Assembly: GCA_019339365.1 (NCBI GenBank)
Contig: CP079859.1
Span: forward strand, 1,054,001 to 1,118,000
Length of the DNA: 64,000 nt
Direction: 5' to 3'
DNA from: Vibrio neptunius
GTDB lineage: Bacteria > Pseudomonadota > Gammaproteobacteria > Enterobacterales > Vibrionaceae
Shown here piece after piece: positions 30,342 to 39,857 of this stretch. Below the pieces are notes generated by a model that saw only the letters and a list, made by a program, of their open reading frames with translations, was not told the origin of the DNA and made no database searches. Position numbers and translations under genes: made by a program. How positions within the stretch are numbered: position 1 is the stretch's first letter; each line of letters starts with the position of its first letter.

Positions 30342-30572
30342 AGTGAGACTCTCTATGTTTTTTCAATATTAAAATTTTTTCATATAGCCGTTGTTGCACA
30401 ATCTCCGTTGTGCTTTTTCTGGAGCGCATCATAACGATAAAAATCTCAATTAATAGTGATACGAAGTGCAAAAATACATAAAACTAGTGATGAAGATCTC
30501 ACTAATGATCATTTTTCAACGATGTAACGGAACTATGATTTTTTTGCACAAAAAGTGATATGGGTATCGTTT

Positions 30573-30588
30573 ACGCAAGCGCTTGCGC
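30573..30588. promoter_or_regulatory. LacI/PurR-family-type palindromic operator
   Basis: ACGCAAGCGCTTGCGC contains a 14-bp perfect palindrome with a central CG, the layout of LacI/GalR-family operators; it differs from the PurR pattern ANGCAANCGNTTNCNT only at the last base. It lies 232 bp upstream of ompK and about 98 bp upstream of the Lon-N-like gene. Which regulator binds is not known. Confidence 0.55.
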
Positions 30589-30628
30589 TGATTTTTGTGC
30601 TGATCAAGCAATCAACATATTTGGTGAT

Positions 30629-30653
30629 TGATCTAACTCTCACTTTCTACGTA
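30629..30653 (+). promoter_or_regulatory. ECF-sigma-type promoter for the Lon-N-like gene
   Basis: TGATCT-N15-CGTA, with CGTA ending 33 bp before the start codon. The promoter of the nearby ECF sigma gene (31266-31290) has TGATCC-N15-CGTA with the same 33-bp distance. The shared layout suggests both are read by the ECF sigma factor. Confidence 0.6.
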
Positions 30654-30685
30654 AGCAATTGTAAAGTGTTTGAGGGTGATAAATA

Positions 30686-31255
30686 GTGTCTGAAATTATG
30701 TTGTTTCCGCTGGGCTCGATTCTTCTTCCCGAAGGAAGGATGAAGCTTCGTATATTCGAGCCCAGATACAAAAGATTGATAAAAGAGGCCAGCCAGTCAG
30801 ACGGAACTTTCGGCATTTGTCTGATAGAGCATGACGAAGTGCCAGCGATGTCTCGTTTATCGTCTTTTGGGGCGCTCGCGAAAATCGTCGACTTTGAATT
30901 ACTTGATGATGGATTGTTGGGCGTCACAGTTGTTGGGATCAGATGCTTCGAAATCAAAAGAATCAGAACCGAGTTTGATGGGTTACGCAGAGCACGCGTT
31001 GAGTGGCGCTCAAGCTGGGAGTTTTCTCAGCTATCCAACGAACACAAATATTTGAGTGAACAATTACGAACAGTCTACAGTCAGTTCCCTCAACTTGGGG
31101 AACTGTATGACCAACGTTTCTTCGACGATGCAAGCTGGGTGAGTCAGCGTTGGCTTGAGATACTGCCCATTCCCCAAAAACAATTTGACTTTCTTGTGCA
31201 GCAAAAAGATTGCAACGAAGCGATAGAATTTCTCTCCCGCTCCATTGAAAGCTAA
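30686..31255 (+). CDS. Lon N-terminal (substrate-binding) domain-like protein
   Basis: A 189-aa protein resembling the stand-alone Lon N-terminal/PUA-like domain: MLFPLGSILLPEGRMKLRIFEPRYKRLIKEA is the characteristic start, followed by a helical second half. It lacks the Lon ATPase and protease parts. Relatives are thought to bind proteins, but the role is not known. The GTG at 30686 is preceded by AGGGTGAT; an ATG four codons later is an alternative. Its promoter resembles that of the following ECF sigma gene, so it may belong to the same stress regulon. Confidence 0.85.
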   Translation: MSEIMLFPLGSILLPEGRMKLRIFEPRYKRLIKEASQSDGTFGICLIEHDEVPAMSRLSSFGALAKIVDFELLDDGLLGVTVVGIRCFEIKRIRTEFDGLRRARVEWRSSWEFSQLSNEHKYLSEQLRTVYSQFPQLGELYDQRFFDDASWVSQRWLEILPIPQKQFDFLVQQKDCNEAIEFLSRSIES

Positions 31256-31265
31256 ACTGACAAAG

Positions 31266-31290
31266 TGATCCATTCATTTTTTCTTACGTA
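31266..31290 (+). promoter_or_regulatory. ECF-sigma-type promoter for the sigma/anti-sigma pair
   Basis: TGATCC-N15-CGTA, ending 33 bp before the start codon. TGATCC is the -35 element of promoters read by RpoE of Rhodobacter, the ChrR-controlled sigma factor. This implies autoregulation. Confidence 0.65.
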
Positions 31291-31322
31291 CTACTTCAAA
31301 AGCGCTGGAAAGGACCAAAAAT

Positions 31323-31907
31323 ATGGCTGCTAAGGACACAGACTCTTTTGCTAAACAAGACTGGCTGCTCTGTATGGGAAAAGTGAAAGAAAAAGATAAA
31401 GCTTCCTATGTCTTGGTGTTTAAGCATTTTGCTCCACGGTTGAAGCAGTTCACATACAAGCATATGGGCAACGAACAAGTTGCTATTGAGCTAGTGCAAG
31501 AAACGATGACCACGGTTTGGCAGAAAAGTCACCTGTTCGATGGAGCCAAAAGCTCGCTGTCGACTTGGATTTACACCATAGCGCGAAACCTGTGTTACGA
31601 CACACTGCGCAAACAACGCGGTAAAGATCTGCATATCCATTCGGAGGACATATGGCCTAATGATTATTGTCCACCAGATTTGGTAGAGCATTATGCGCCT
31701 GAACACGAAATGCTTAAAGAGCAGGTCGTGAAATTTTTAGACGTCCTCCCTGAGGCGCAAAAGAAGGTTGTTCAGGCCGTGTACTTAGAGGAACTGCCAC
31801 ATCAGCAGGTGGCAGACATGTACGATATTCCAGTCGGCACAGTAAAATCAAGGCTTCGACTAGCAGTAGAAAAATTACGTCATTCAATAGAGGTAGAGAG
31901 ACTATGA
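31323..31907 (+). CDS. ECF-type sigma factor partnered with ChrR
   Basis: A 194-aa sigma-70 family ECF protein. Region 2 is seen in FKHFAPRLKQFTYKHMG...AIELVQETMTTVWQKSHLFDG and SLSTWIYTIARNLCYDTLRKQR; region 4 in LPEAQKKVVQAVYLEELPHQQVADMYDIPVGTVKSRLRLAVEKLR. It overlaps the following ChrR-type anti-sigma gene by 4 bp (ATGA). This sigma/ChrR pairing is the ECF11-type system that answers singlet oxygen in Rhodobacter. It is not the envelope-stress RpoE. Confidence 0.92.
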   Translation: MAAKDTDSFAKQDWLLCMGKVKEKDKASYVLVFKHFAPRLKQFTYKHMGNEQVAIELVQETMTTVWQKSHLFDGAKSSLSTWIYTIARNLCYDTLRKQRGKDLHIHSEDIWPNDYCPPDLVEHYAPEHEMLKEQVVKFLDVLPEAQKKVVQAVYLEELPHQQVADMYDIPVGTVKSRLRLAVEKLRHSIEVERL

Positions 31908-32566
31908 GCTATCATCCAAACCAGCATATGTTACAGGCTTATGTTGAAGGCAGTCTGGATGCTGTCGATGGGTTTACTGTCGCCACTCATTTGGAGAGCT
32001 GCCCTAGTTGCAAAAAACAAGTGTTAGCGCTTGAGAGTCTATGTGGTGAAGCGCTAATGGAAACCGATGTTTTCGATGACAGCGGGTTTGACAGTATGCT
32101 GAACGACATTTTAGAGACAGACCCAGCTCCACAAGCGGTTCGACCGACCAGAAAGCCATCCAGCATTGAAGTCAACGGTAAAACCTTTCAGTTACCCCTG
32201 TCTCTTACACGTTTCCGCGATAAGGTGGGGGAATGGAAAAACTACGGTGGCAAGGTATTTAGCGCACCAGTCGACTTGGGTAACAGTGTACGAGTGAACT
32301 TAATGTACATCGCGGAAGATGTGAAGATTCCACAGCACACTCATAGGGGTATGGAATCGACGCTGATATTGCATGGTGGCTTTAGCGACGAAGATGGCCA
32401 TTACGAAGCGGGTGATTACCTCGTTAAAGATGCTTCGATAAAACACAGTCCCTATACTCAAAAAGGAGAGGACTGCTTGTGTATTACCGTACTCACAGAG
32501 CCTATGATATTTACTCAAGGTGTTGCCCGCATATTTAACATGTTCGGCAAAGGTATGTACCCATAA
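31904..32566 (+). CDS. chrR: ChrR-family zinc anti-sigma factor with cupin domain
   Basis: A 220-aa ChrR-like protein. The N-terminal anti-sigma domain keeps the zinc ligands His4, His29, Cys33 and Cys36 (HLESCPSC), two residues earlier than His6/His31/Cys35/Cys38 of Rhodobacter ChrR. The C-terminal cupin has IPQHTHRGMES and ASIKHSPYTQKG, which supply the His/Glu ligands. In Rhodobacter the cupin domain is needed for release of the sigma factor on singlet oxygen exposure. Translationally coupled to the sigma gene. A terminator follows. Confidence 0.9.
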   Translation: MSYHPNQHMLQAYVEGSLDAVDGFTVATHLESCPSCKKQVLALESLCGEALMETDVFDDSGFDSMLNDILETDPAPQAVRPTRKPSSIEVNGKTFQLPLSLTRFRDKVGEWKNYGGKVFSAPVDLGNSVRVNLMYIAEDVKIPQHTHRGMESTLILHGGFSDEDGHYEAGDYLVKDASIKHSPYTQKGEDCLCITVLTEPMIFTQGVARIFNMFGKGMYP

Positions 32567-32582
32567 GAGACTCAAAAGCAAA

Positions 32583-32610
32583 AGGCTTGGCGAACTGCCA
32601 AGCCTTTTTT
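32583..32610 (+). terminator. Terminator of the sigma/chrR operon
   Basis: AGGCTTGGC-GAACT-GCCAAGCCT followed by TTTTT. Confidence 0.9.
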
Positions 32611-32640
32611 CTATTTGAGGGACTACTTTTTAAGTTGTGG

Positions 32641-33996
32641 TCAATCTCGCTCTTTGGCTTTGTTCAATAGGTCAGCGAAGTAGTGACGAAGTGAATAGAG
32701 CATAAGCAAGCTCGGGATGACCATCACCGATGTAATGACAAAAAACATTGACCAATCATCGAGAAAGTCAACCAACTCACCACTGAATGACGCTAATGTG
32801 GTCCGTCCAAAGTTACCCAACGATGCCAGTAATGCATATTGCGTTGCAGAGAAAGCTTGGCCTGTGAGGACAGTTAAGAAAGACACGAAGGCGACGGTGG
32901 AAAATGCTGTTGTAAAGTTATCGACAATAATGGTCGCTAAGAATAAATCTTCATCCGGTCCCACAGAGGCAATCCAAGCAAACATTAAGTTACTACCAGC
33001 CATAGCGATGCCGCCGATCATTAAACCTCTTACGATACCAAAACGAACGTTAAACATGCTGCCAACTAAAGTGAAGACTATGGTGGCTCCCCAGCCAATC
33101 AACTTAGAGTAATGGCCGATTTGTTCATTACTAAAGCCGACGTCTTTATAGAAAGCGATGGACATCCTGCCTAAGAAAGCTTCACCAATTTTAAACAGGA
33201 AGACGAATAGAAGTAGAGTTATTGCTACTTTGACGCCATTACGTTTAAAGAAATCTAGGAAAGGCTCAACCACGGTAACGCTTAACCAAGAGAGCGTTTG
33301 AGAACCGACGATTTGGTTATGACGCGCTTCGGCTTGTTTTTGGAGTGCTTCACGATTGGTCTTTGGTTCGCCGACTAGCAGAGTAAACAACATCAAAATA
33401 CCGACAATACCTGCCATACCATAGTAGACACCGTTCCAGCCGATTGAATCTGCATTGATGAAAGCAACGTAACCCGGCAGTGAATAGCCAGTCCACCAAC
33501 CAATCACTGCCATCGCTGAGGCTTGTGGTAGCTTGGATGAATCTGATTTAGGGAAAGTATCGATGCGGAAAGCATCGATGGCAATATCCTGAGTTGCCGA
33601 TGCTATCGCGATGCCTAAGGCAAGCATTGAGGTTAAGGCTAAGTTTTGCGATGGGTCCACGCCAGCAATAAATAAAGTACCGACAAGGACTAGTGACTGA
33701 CAGAAGAAAATCCAGCTTCGGCGTTGGCCTAGTACTGTATGTAGTACCGGAAGTTTGACCCGGTCCACGAGTGGAGCCCACAAAAAGTTAATCGCGTAAA
33801 CAGCAAAAACGCTGCCAAAGTAGCCAATCGCTGTGCGTGTCAAACCAGCATCTTTTAACCAACCCGACATGTTTGAGCCAATCAACACCCATGGGAAGCC
33901 GCTTGAACAGCCTAACATAAACACCCACAGTAGGCGCTTATCATAATAACTATAAATGGTTTCCAACCAAGACATTGGAGAGGGTTTGGTAGACAT
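32641..33996 (-). CDS. ampG: Muropeptide permease AmpG (MFS)
   Basis: A 451-aa major facilitator permease with at least 12 membrane segments, matching AmpG, which imports anhydro-muropeptides from the periplasm for cell wall recycling. Characteristic parts are YYDKRLLWVFMLGCSSGFPWVLIGSNMSGWLKDAGLTRT near the N-terminus and TQDIAIDAFRIDTF. The downstream end of a run of minus-strand genes with yajG and ppiA, as in E. coli where yajG and ampG are neighbours. A terminator separates it from ppiA. Confidence 0.93.
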   Translation of the reverse strand: MSTKPSPMSWLETIYSYYDKRLLWVFMLGCSSGFPWVLIGSNMSGWLKDAGLTRTAIGYFGSVFAVYAINFLWAPLVDRVKLPVLHTVLGQRRSWIFFCQSLVLVGTLFIAGVDPSQNLALTSMLALGIAIASATQDIAIDAFRIDTFPKSDSSKLPQASAMAVIGWWTGYSLPGYVAFINADSIGWNGVYYGMAGIVGILMLFTLLVGEPKTNREALQKQAEARHNQIVGSQTLSWLSVTVVEPFLDFFKRNGVKVAITLLLFVFLFKIGEAFLGRMSIAFYKDVGFSNEQIGHYSKLIGWGATIVFTLVGSMFNVRFGIVRGLMIGGIAMAGSNLMFAWIASVGPDEDLFLATIIVDNFTTAFSTVAFVSFLTVLTGQAFSATQYALLASLGNFGRTTLASFSGELVDFLDDWSMFFVITSVMVIPSLLMLYSLRHYFADLLNKAKERD

Positions 33997-34054
33997 GACG
34001 TCTTCCTTGTGAATTGAATAGTGCTTGCCAATTTATGGAAAGAAGGTGGATTTG

Positions 34055-34085
34055 AAAAGGCTCCAACTTAGTAAGCTGGAGCCTT
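34055..34085 (-). terminator. Terminator between ppiA and ampG
   Basis: On the minus strand AAGGCTCCAGCTTACTAAG-TTGGAGCCTTTT forms a hairpin with a T tail, directly after ppiA. Confidence 0.8.
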
Positions 34086-34091
34086 ATTAGA

Positions 34092-34638
34092 TTATGGAAG
34101 CAAAGTCACTTTTGTCACCACAATAGGCGTTGCAGGTACGTCGCGGTATCTGCCGACCGTCTTGGTGCGTTTTTTAGACATCTGCTGTACTACGTCAAAA
34201 CCCTGAGTCACTTTACCAAATACAGCATAACCAGGTGGACGTTGGTCGTAGTCGAGAAAGCTGTTGTCGACATAGTTGATAAAGAACTGACGCGTTGCCG
34301 AATTAGGGTTGTTAGTCCTTGCCATGGCAACGGTTGCTGTTTCGTTCTTTAATCCATTTGAGGCTTCATTTTCTATCGGTGCGTAAGTTGGCTTTTGTTT
34401 CATGTCTTGATCAAAACCACCCCCCCTGAGCCATAAAGCCCGGAATCACGCGATGGAACTGAGTGCCTACATAGCTGCCATCTTTTACATATTTGAGGAA
34501 ATTCTCTACCGTTAGCGGCGCTTTTTCCTGATTTAACTCAATCGTAAATGCACCTAGTGTAGTTTCGAACTCAACTTTCGGACCAGCAAAAACAAGGTTG
34601 CTGACTAGAGCCAAAGAGGCAATAGCAACTTTCCACAT
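34092..34638 (-). CDS. ppiA: Periplasmic peptidyl-prolyl isomerase (cyclophilin), with apparent frameshift
   Basis: Cyclophilin-type PPIase. The joined frames give about 181 aa with a signal peptide (MWKVAIASLALVSNLVFA) and cyclophilin motifs FHRVIPGFMAQGG and the downstream ARTNNPNSATRQFFINYVDN and GYAVFGKV. The first frame ends just after MAQGGWF; the family sequence QGGGFDQDMKQK resumes one base over. The break is at seven C on the plus strand (34420-34426), where six would keep the frame, so this is an apparent one-base insertion. The start overlaps the yajG stop (TAATG). Confidence 0.88.
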
Positions 34639-35207
34639 TAGAAGCGCTCCTGCATATAGTTTTTCAATTCACGATCGCTTGAAATTTCTTTCAGTACTAG
34701 ATTAGTGACATCATTGAGTACAATTTCGATCTCTTCATTTGAAGCACTCAGAGCACCTGTGCGTTTTGCTGTACCTGAGTATGTTTTGACCAGTTTGCCT
34801 TGAGGCGTTTCAGCCGTCACTTCGACGACTACCTTGCCATCCATTTCATTTTCCATTATGGAGTGCTTGACAGATACTAGCGCTTCTTGTACTTCCACTT
34901 TGACTGAGTTTTCACTGTTAACCGTGCTGCGGAATCCTTGAGACTTGAATTGCTCCAACAAGGCATTCTCAATGGCGATACGTACATTTTGCTTAGAATG
35001 AATGGGCTCAATGTTTGAACGGCCACTATCAATCAGAGCAACATACTGCGCTGAACGAACGTCTTTACTTGTCAGAGTGAAACTTGCGTTTTGTACGATG
35101 TCATTGTTGCTCAGAACTGGCTGAGGCATAAAGTTTAGCTGTTCGTGTTGCGGTGCAGAACAAGCAGTAAGTAAGGCCATTGACGCGGCTAGAACCAGTT
35201 TTCTCAT
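34638..35207 (-). CDS. yajG: YajG-family lipoprotein
   Basis: A 189-aa predicted outer membrane lipoprotein. The signal peptide ends in the lipobox LLTAC (MRKLVLAASMALLTAC), and the residue after Cys is Ser, favouring outer membrane sorting. The remainder resembles the YajG family next to ampG in enterobacteria. The function is unknown. It is upstream of ppiA, coupled through an overlapping TAATG. Confidence 0.87.
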   Translation of the reverse strand: MRKLVLAASMALLTACSAPQHEQLNFMPQPVLSNNDIVQNASFTLTSKDVRSAQYVALIDSGRSNIEPIHSKQNVRIAIENALLEQFKSQGFRSTVNSENSVKVEVQEALVSVKHSIMENEMDGKVVVEVTAETPQGKLVKTYSGTAKRTGALSASNEEIEIVLNDVTNLVLKEISSDRELKNYMQERF

Positions 35208-35258
35208 TGTAATTTCCTTTAATCGTCACTCTAAACGTATTAGAGACATGATAGTGAA

Positions 35259-36386
35259 CTATTTAGTTGCTTGTAAAATAACAAATTTCTTATTTGAAGC
35301 GACAAGTTTTACGTTCGTTTTTCCAAATAGCTTAGATAACTTCACATCGTAGCCGAGGTGGCGGTTACCGATAACTAATAATTGCCCACCTTTGCTGAGA
35401 ACATGCTTTGCATCACAGAACATCTGCCATGCGATATGATCGGTAATCGCTTGTTGCTGATGAAAAGGAGGATTGCATACGACAAAATCTGCACTTTCCG
35501 CTGCGAATCCGTCTAGACAGTTGTTGGTCACACAGTCTATTTTACGCTCTTTCCCAAGTCTATTAATTAGGTTCCTTCTGGTTGACTCTGTCGCCATAAA
35601 ACTTTCATCGACACAAGTGAGTTGTATGTCTGTGTTCAATAGTCCAAGTTTTACGGATAAAACACCATTACCGCACCCAAGATCGACCACTTTTCTGTCG
35701 GCGAGATGTTTAGGGAGGTGATCAAGCATAAATCGTGCTCCTTGATCCAGCTTTTCACCTGAATAGACATTAGGCAGGTTGTCGAGCGCAAAGTCGTGCT
35801 CATCGATACTCCAGCGGGTGGTAGGCTCTACTGAAATCTTCGTCGTGGTATCTGCTTGTGAGAAAACCAGACGATGCTTTTTCCATGCTAGAGAGGTGGT
35901 TGTTGTCCCCAGATACTTTTCAAATAGATTTAATGTAGAAGTATGAATTTCTTTTGCTTTGTTCACTGCAATCACAGGTACTGGAGCATCAAACTTTTGT
36001 CTAAGCTGGCTAAGTTGCCATACCAAATGGCGGTTGTTTCGCGGGATTTGCATCAAAACGTATTCCACGCCTTGCGGAATATCATCCATGGTATGAAGCA
36101 AGGTGACATCACGGCAGTGATTTCGTTTAAGGTTGGATCGGGTTCCTTGATGAGCGATGAAGGAATCGCTCATCATAGTGACTTGATTTTTCTCCGACAA
36201 CCAGCAGCTCAGCGCACCAAAATTGTCGTTTAGAATCAGAATGTGTTTGCCAGTGAGACCAAGTTCTTCTACATGATTAATCAGGTATTCATCGCCGGCA
36301 TCCCAAGCCTGAAGAGTTTCATTATTGCGTTGAGGGAATCGATGCAAAGTTAAGGTGCGCTCATGGAGCACAAGTTCAGTTTTCAT
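35259..36386 (-). CDS. rlmG: 23S rRNA (guanine1835-N2)-methyltransferase RlmG
   Basis: A 375-aa duplicated-domain methyltransferase of the RsmC/RlmG group: a degenerate N-terminal half and a C-terminal SAM domain with VVDLGCGNGVLSVKLG and the catalytic NPPF motif (VVCNPPFHQQ). RlmG modifies G1835 of 23S rRNA. The frame is open to 36521, but the ATG at 36386 gives the family start MKTELVLHERTLTLHRFPQ; the upstream codons encode unrelated sequence and would run into the bolA promoter. Confidence 0.92.
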   Translation of the reverse strand: MKTELVLHERTLTLHRFPQRNNETLQAWDAGDEYLINHVEELGLTGKHILILNDNFGALSCWLSEKNQVTMMSDSFIAHQGTRSNLKRNHCRDVTLLHTMDDIPQGVEYVLMQIPRNNRHLVWQLSQLRQKFDAPVPVIAVNKAKEIHTSTLNLFEKYLGTTTTSLAWKKHRLVFSQADTTTKISVEPTTRWSIDEHDFALDNLPNVYSGEKLDQGARFMLDHLPKHLADRKVVDLGCGNGVLSVKLGLLNTDIQLTCVDESFMATESTRRNLINRLGKERKIDCVTNNCLDGFAAESADFVVCNPPFHQQQAITDHIAWQMFCDAKHVLSKGGQLLVIGNRHLGYDVKLSKLFGKTNVKLVASNKKFVILQATK

Positions 36387-36524
36387 ATTTGGAACGCTTA
36401 GGCAAATTGATGGTGTAAATTGTCGCAGAAGGTCGTGCGTGTGGAAACTAAAACCTTTTGCTTTGCGTATAAGAAGACTATTATTTGCTCTTTGATACTG
36501 TTCATATTTAGATGGTGACACACA

Positions 36525-36833
36525 ATGCTACAAGAAGTGATTGAAACTAAACTGCAAGAGCATTTCGAGCCTGAGTTTGTTCACGTGCTAAACGAAAGTT
36601 ATATGCACAATGTTCCGGCGGGTTCGGAAAGTCATTTTAAAGTGGTCGTGGTCAGTGAGAAATTTGAAGGTCAACGTCTGATTGGGCGCCATCGCCAAGT
36701 GAATCAGGTGCTAGCCGATGAACTCGCTAATCATATTCATGCCTTGTCGATGCACACGTACACGCCTATGGAGTGGAAAGAGCAAAACCAACTGGCCCCA
36801 GATAGTCCAATGTGTATGGGTGGGTCCAAATAA
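36525..36833 (+). CDS. bolA: BolA-family protein
   Basis: A 102-aa BolA protein, a stress-linked partner of monothiol glutaredoxins in Fe-S handling and a regulator of morphology in E. coli. Seen are the BolA fold's [32 protein letters not shown] with the invariant His and the end helix. It is divergent from rlmG with only about 140 bp between the start codons. Confidence 0.95.
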   Translation: MLQEVIETKLQEHFEPEFVHVLNESYMHNVPAGSESHFKVVVVSEKFEGQRLIGRHRQVNQVLADELANHIHALSMHTYTPMEWKEQNQLAPDSPMCMGGSK

Positions 36834-36843
36834 TAGAATCTGA

Positions 36844-36870
36844 AGAGGTAGCTTATGCTGCCTCTTTTGT
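36844..36870 (+). terminator. Terminator of bolA
   Basis: AGAGGTAGC-TTAT-GCTGCCTCT followed by TTTT, with one G-U pair. Confidence 0.85.
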
Positions 36871-37267
36871 TTTCTGCTATGTCAGTCTACGTTAACAATG
36901 TAGAAACAAATAAACAGCTGAATTAGTTTTAATCAGAAATGTTTCACAATGTGAATAGTTAAAGGCATTGTTGATAATGTGGTTATTGGTGTTTGTGCGA
37001 TGGTTCAAACTTATGACCAATACTTAACCTTTTAAACTCAATTCCTTTGAAATATCTATCTGATTACCCTTATTGGTCATGGCATAGACTTCTAAAAAGA
37101 TGATAGACTATCGCACCTGATAAATCTCGACTAAATTTGTAGCGAGGTTTTTAATAGGATGTTGCGATTTTGGTGTTTTAAATTGCGCCAAAACCGGACA
37201 CTAGTGTCGTGTCTAAAAGTTACGCAATCAAAGAATCTTTTTCCCGATAAAAGTAGTGCAAGTGCGT
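36871..37267 (+). promoter_or_regulatory. Promoter and leader region of the nqr operon
   Basis: About 400 bp upstream of nqrA without a gene. It contains a 12-bp perfect palindrome GACACTAGTGTC (37197-37208) and an inverted repeat ATTTTGG...CCAAAA at about 37166-37193, giving a likely structured leader. I could not fix the promoter. The region probably carries the main promoter of the nqr operon. Confidence 0.5.
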
Positions 37268-38607
37268 ATGATTACAATAAAGAAGGGTTTGGACCTTCCT
37301 ATCGCAGGAACTCCTACCCAGGTGATTAATGATGGTAAAACCATCAAGAAAGTCGCCTTGCTTGGCGAAGAGTACGTTGGCATGCGTCCTACTATGCATG
37401 TTCGCGTAGGCGATGAAGTGAAAAAGCCCAAGTTCTTTTTGAAGATAAAAAGAACCCAGGTGTGAAATTTACTTCACCAGCAAGCGGTAAAGTGATCGAG
37501 ATTAACCGTGGCGCCAAACGTGTCCTTCAATCTGTAGTGATTGAAGTGGCAGGTGAGGAGCAGGTAACGTTCGATAAGTTTGAAGCCAGCCAACTAGCAA
37601 GTCTTGACCGCACCGCGGTTAAAACTCAGCTTGTTGATGCAGGTCTTTGGACGGCTTTACGTACTCGTCCGTTTAGCAAGGTTCCAGCAATCGAATCTTC
37701 TACACAGGCTATTTTTGTAACTGCTATGGATACTAATCCGTTAGCAGCTCAGCCTGAGTTGGTTATCAATGAACAGCAAGATGCGTTTGTTGCTGGTTTG
37801 GATGTGCTTTCAACTCTGACAGACGGTAAGGTTTACGTTTGTAAATCTGGCACCAGTCTACCTCGTTCTTCTCAGTCAAATGTTGAAGAGCATGTTTTTG
37901 ATGGCCCTCACCCAGCTGGTCTAGCTGGCACCCACATGCATTTCCTATACCCAGTAAATGCAGAAAGCGTGGCTTGGAGCATCAACTACCAAGACGTTAT
38001 TGCGTTCGGTAAGTTGTTCCTAACTGGTGAACTTTACACGGATCGTGTTGTATCTCTGGCTGGTCCAGTAGTAAACAACCCTCGCTTAGTTCGTACAACT
38101 CAAGGTGCAAACCTAGAAGATTTGACTGATAGCGAGCTAATGCCTGGTGAAGTTCGTGTGATTTCTGGTTCAGTACTGACAGGTACTCATGCAACTGGTG
38201 CTCACGCTTACCTAGGTCGTTACCATGTACAGGTTTCTGTATTACGTGAAGGTCGTGACAAAGAACTGTTTGGCTGGGCTATGCCTGGTAAGAATAAGTT
38301 CTCAGTAACCCGTGCTTTCCTTGGTCATATCTTCAAAGGTCAGTTGTTCAACATGACAACAACCACGAATGGTAGTGATCGTTCAATGGTGCCAATTGGT
38401 AACTATGAACGTGTATTGCCATTGGATATGGAACCAACTTTGCTACTTCGTGATCTATGTGCAGGCGACGTTGACAGTGCTCAAGCACTGGGTGCGCTAG
38501 AATTGGATGAAGAAGACCTAGCATTGTGTACCTTTGTATGTCCTGGCAAATACGAGTACGGTGCGTTACTTCGTGAATGCCTAGATAAGATCGAGAAGGA
38601 AGGGTAA
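37268..38607 (+). CDS. nqrA: Na+-NQR subunit A, with apparent frameshift
   Basis: NqrA is the cytoplasmic subunit that, with NqrB, binds ubiquinone and its inhibitors in the sodium-pumping NADH:quinone oxidoreductase. The joined frames give 446 aa, identical in length to V. cholerae NqrA. The first frame gives [19 protein letters not shown]...HVRVGDEV and then diverges; the rest continues [24 protein letters not shown]. The break is at five A (37421-37425), where six give [16 protein letters not shown]. The ATG at 37268 is chosen by homology; a few in-frame codons precede it. Confidence 0.93.
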
Positions 38608-38612
38608 TTTTC

Positions 38613-39857
38613 ATGGCTCTTAAAAAGTTTCTTGAAGACATCGAGCATCATTTTGAGCCTGGCGGTAAACATGAAAAATGGTTTGCCCTGTACGAAGCTG
38701 TTGCAACAGTTTTCTACACGCCAGGTCTTATCACAAAGAAAAGCTCGCACGTTCGTGATAGCGTTGACTTAAAACGTATCATGATCATGGTTTGGTTCGC
38801 GGTATTCCCAGCAATGTTCTGGGGTATGTACAACGCAGGTGGCCAAGCTATTGCAGCACTTAACCACATGTATGCTGGCGAGCAGCTAGCAGCCGTTATC
38901 GCAGGTAACTGGCATTACTGGCTAACCGAAATGCTTGGCGGCACTATTGCAGCTGATGCAGGGGTTGGCACTAAGATGCTACTGGGTGCGACCTACTTCC
39001 TACCGATTTACGCCACAGTGTTTATTGTTGGTGGTTTCTGGGAAGTGTTGTTCTGTATGGTGCGTAAGCACGAAGTTAACGAAGGCTTCTTTGTTACTTC
39101 TATCTTGTTTGCGCTAATCGTTCCGCCAACGCTGCCTCTATGGCAAGCGGCTCTAGGTATCACATTCGGTGTTGTGGTAGCGAAAGAGATCTTTGGTGGT
39201 ACAGGTCGTAACTTCCTAAACCCTGCACTGGCTGGTCGTGCTTTCCTATTCTTCGCTTACCCAGCTCAAATCTCGGGTGACGTAGTCTGGACTGCTGCTG
39301 ACGGTTTCTCAGGTGCTACTGCGCTTAGCCAATGGGCTCAAGGTGGTAACGGTGCTCTTGTTAACACAGTAACCGGTGCTCCTATCACTTGGATGGACGC
39401 GTTTATCGGTAACATCCCAGGTTCAATCGGTGAAGTATCGACTCTTGCCCTGATGATTGGTGCAGCGATGATCGTTTACATGCGAATCGCTTCGTGGCGA
39501 ATCATTGCTGGTGTGATGATCGGTATGATTGCAACCGCAACGCTGTTCAACGTTATCGGTTCTGATACCAACCCAATGTTCAACATGCCATGGCATTGGC
39601 ACCTAGTTCTAGGTGGTTTTGCATTCGGTATGTTCTTTATGGCGACAGACCCTGTATCCGCTTCATTTACCAATGGTGGTAAATGGTGGTACGGCGCGCT
39701 AATCGGCGTGATGTGTGTACTTATTCGTGTGGTTAACCCAGCTTACCCAGAGGGTATGATGCTGGCGATTCTATTCGCGAACCTGTTTGCACCTCTGTTC
39801 GACCATGTAGTTATCGAGAAGAACATCAAGCGGAGACAAGCACGCTATGGCAAGTAA
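38613..39857 (+). CDS. nqrB: Na+-NQR subunit B
   Basis: A 414-aa membrane subunit with about ten helices that carries a covalently bound FMN and riboflavin. The FMN attachment motif SGAT is at 233-236 with Thr236, the residue flavinylated by Apb[21 protein letters not shown] is highly conserved. It begins 5 bp after nqrA and ends overlapping nqrC by 11 bp. Confidence 0.97.
   Translation: MALKKFLEDIEHHFEPGGKHEKWFALYEAVATVFYTPGLITKKSSHVRDSVDLKRIMIMVWFAVFPAMFWGMYNAGGQAIAALNHMYAGEQLAAVIAGNWHYWLTEMLGGTIAADAGVGTKMLLGATYFLPIYATVFIVGGFWEVLFCMVRKHEVNEGFFVTSILFALIVPPTLPLWQAALGITFGVVVAKEIFGGTGRNFLNPALAGRAFLFFAYPAQISGDVVWTAADGFSGATALSQWAQGGNGALVNTVTGAPITWMDAFIGNIPGSIGEVSTLALMIGAAMIVYMRIASWRIIAGVMIGMIATATLFNVIGSDTNPMFNMPWHWHLVLGGFAFGMFFMATDPVSASFTNGGKWWYGALIGVMCVLIRVVNPAYPEGMMLAILFANLFAPLFDHVVIEKNIKRRQARYGK

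Larger units (their letters stand above)
30342..30685. other. Divergent gap between ompK and the Lon-N-like gene
   Basis: An AT-rich regulatory region. It holds a LacI-family-type palindrome (30573-30588), an ECF-type promoter (30629-30653) and presumably the ompK promoter near 30360-30450. I see no gene. Confidence 0.6.
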
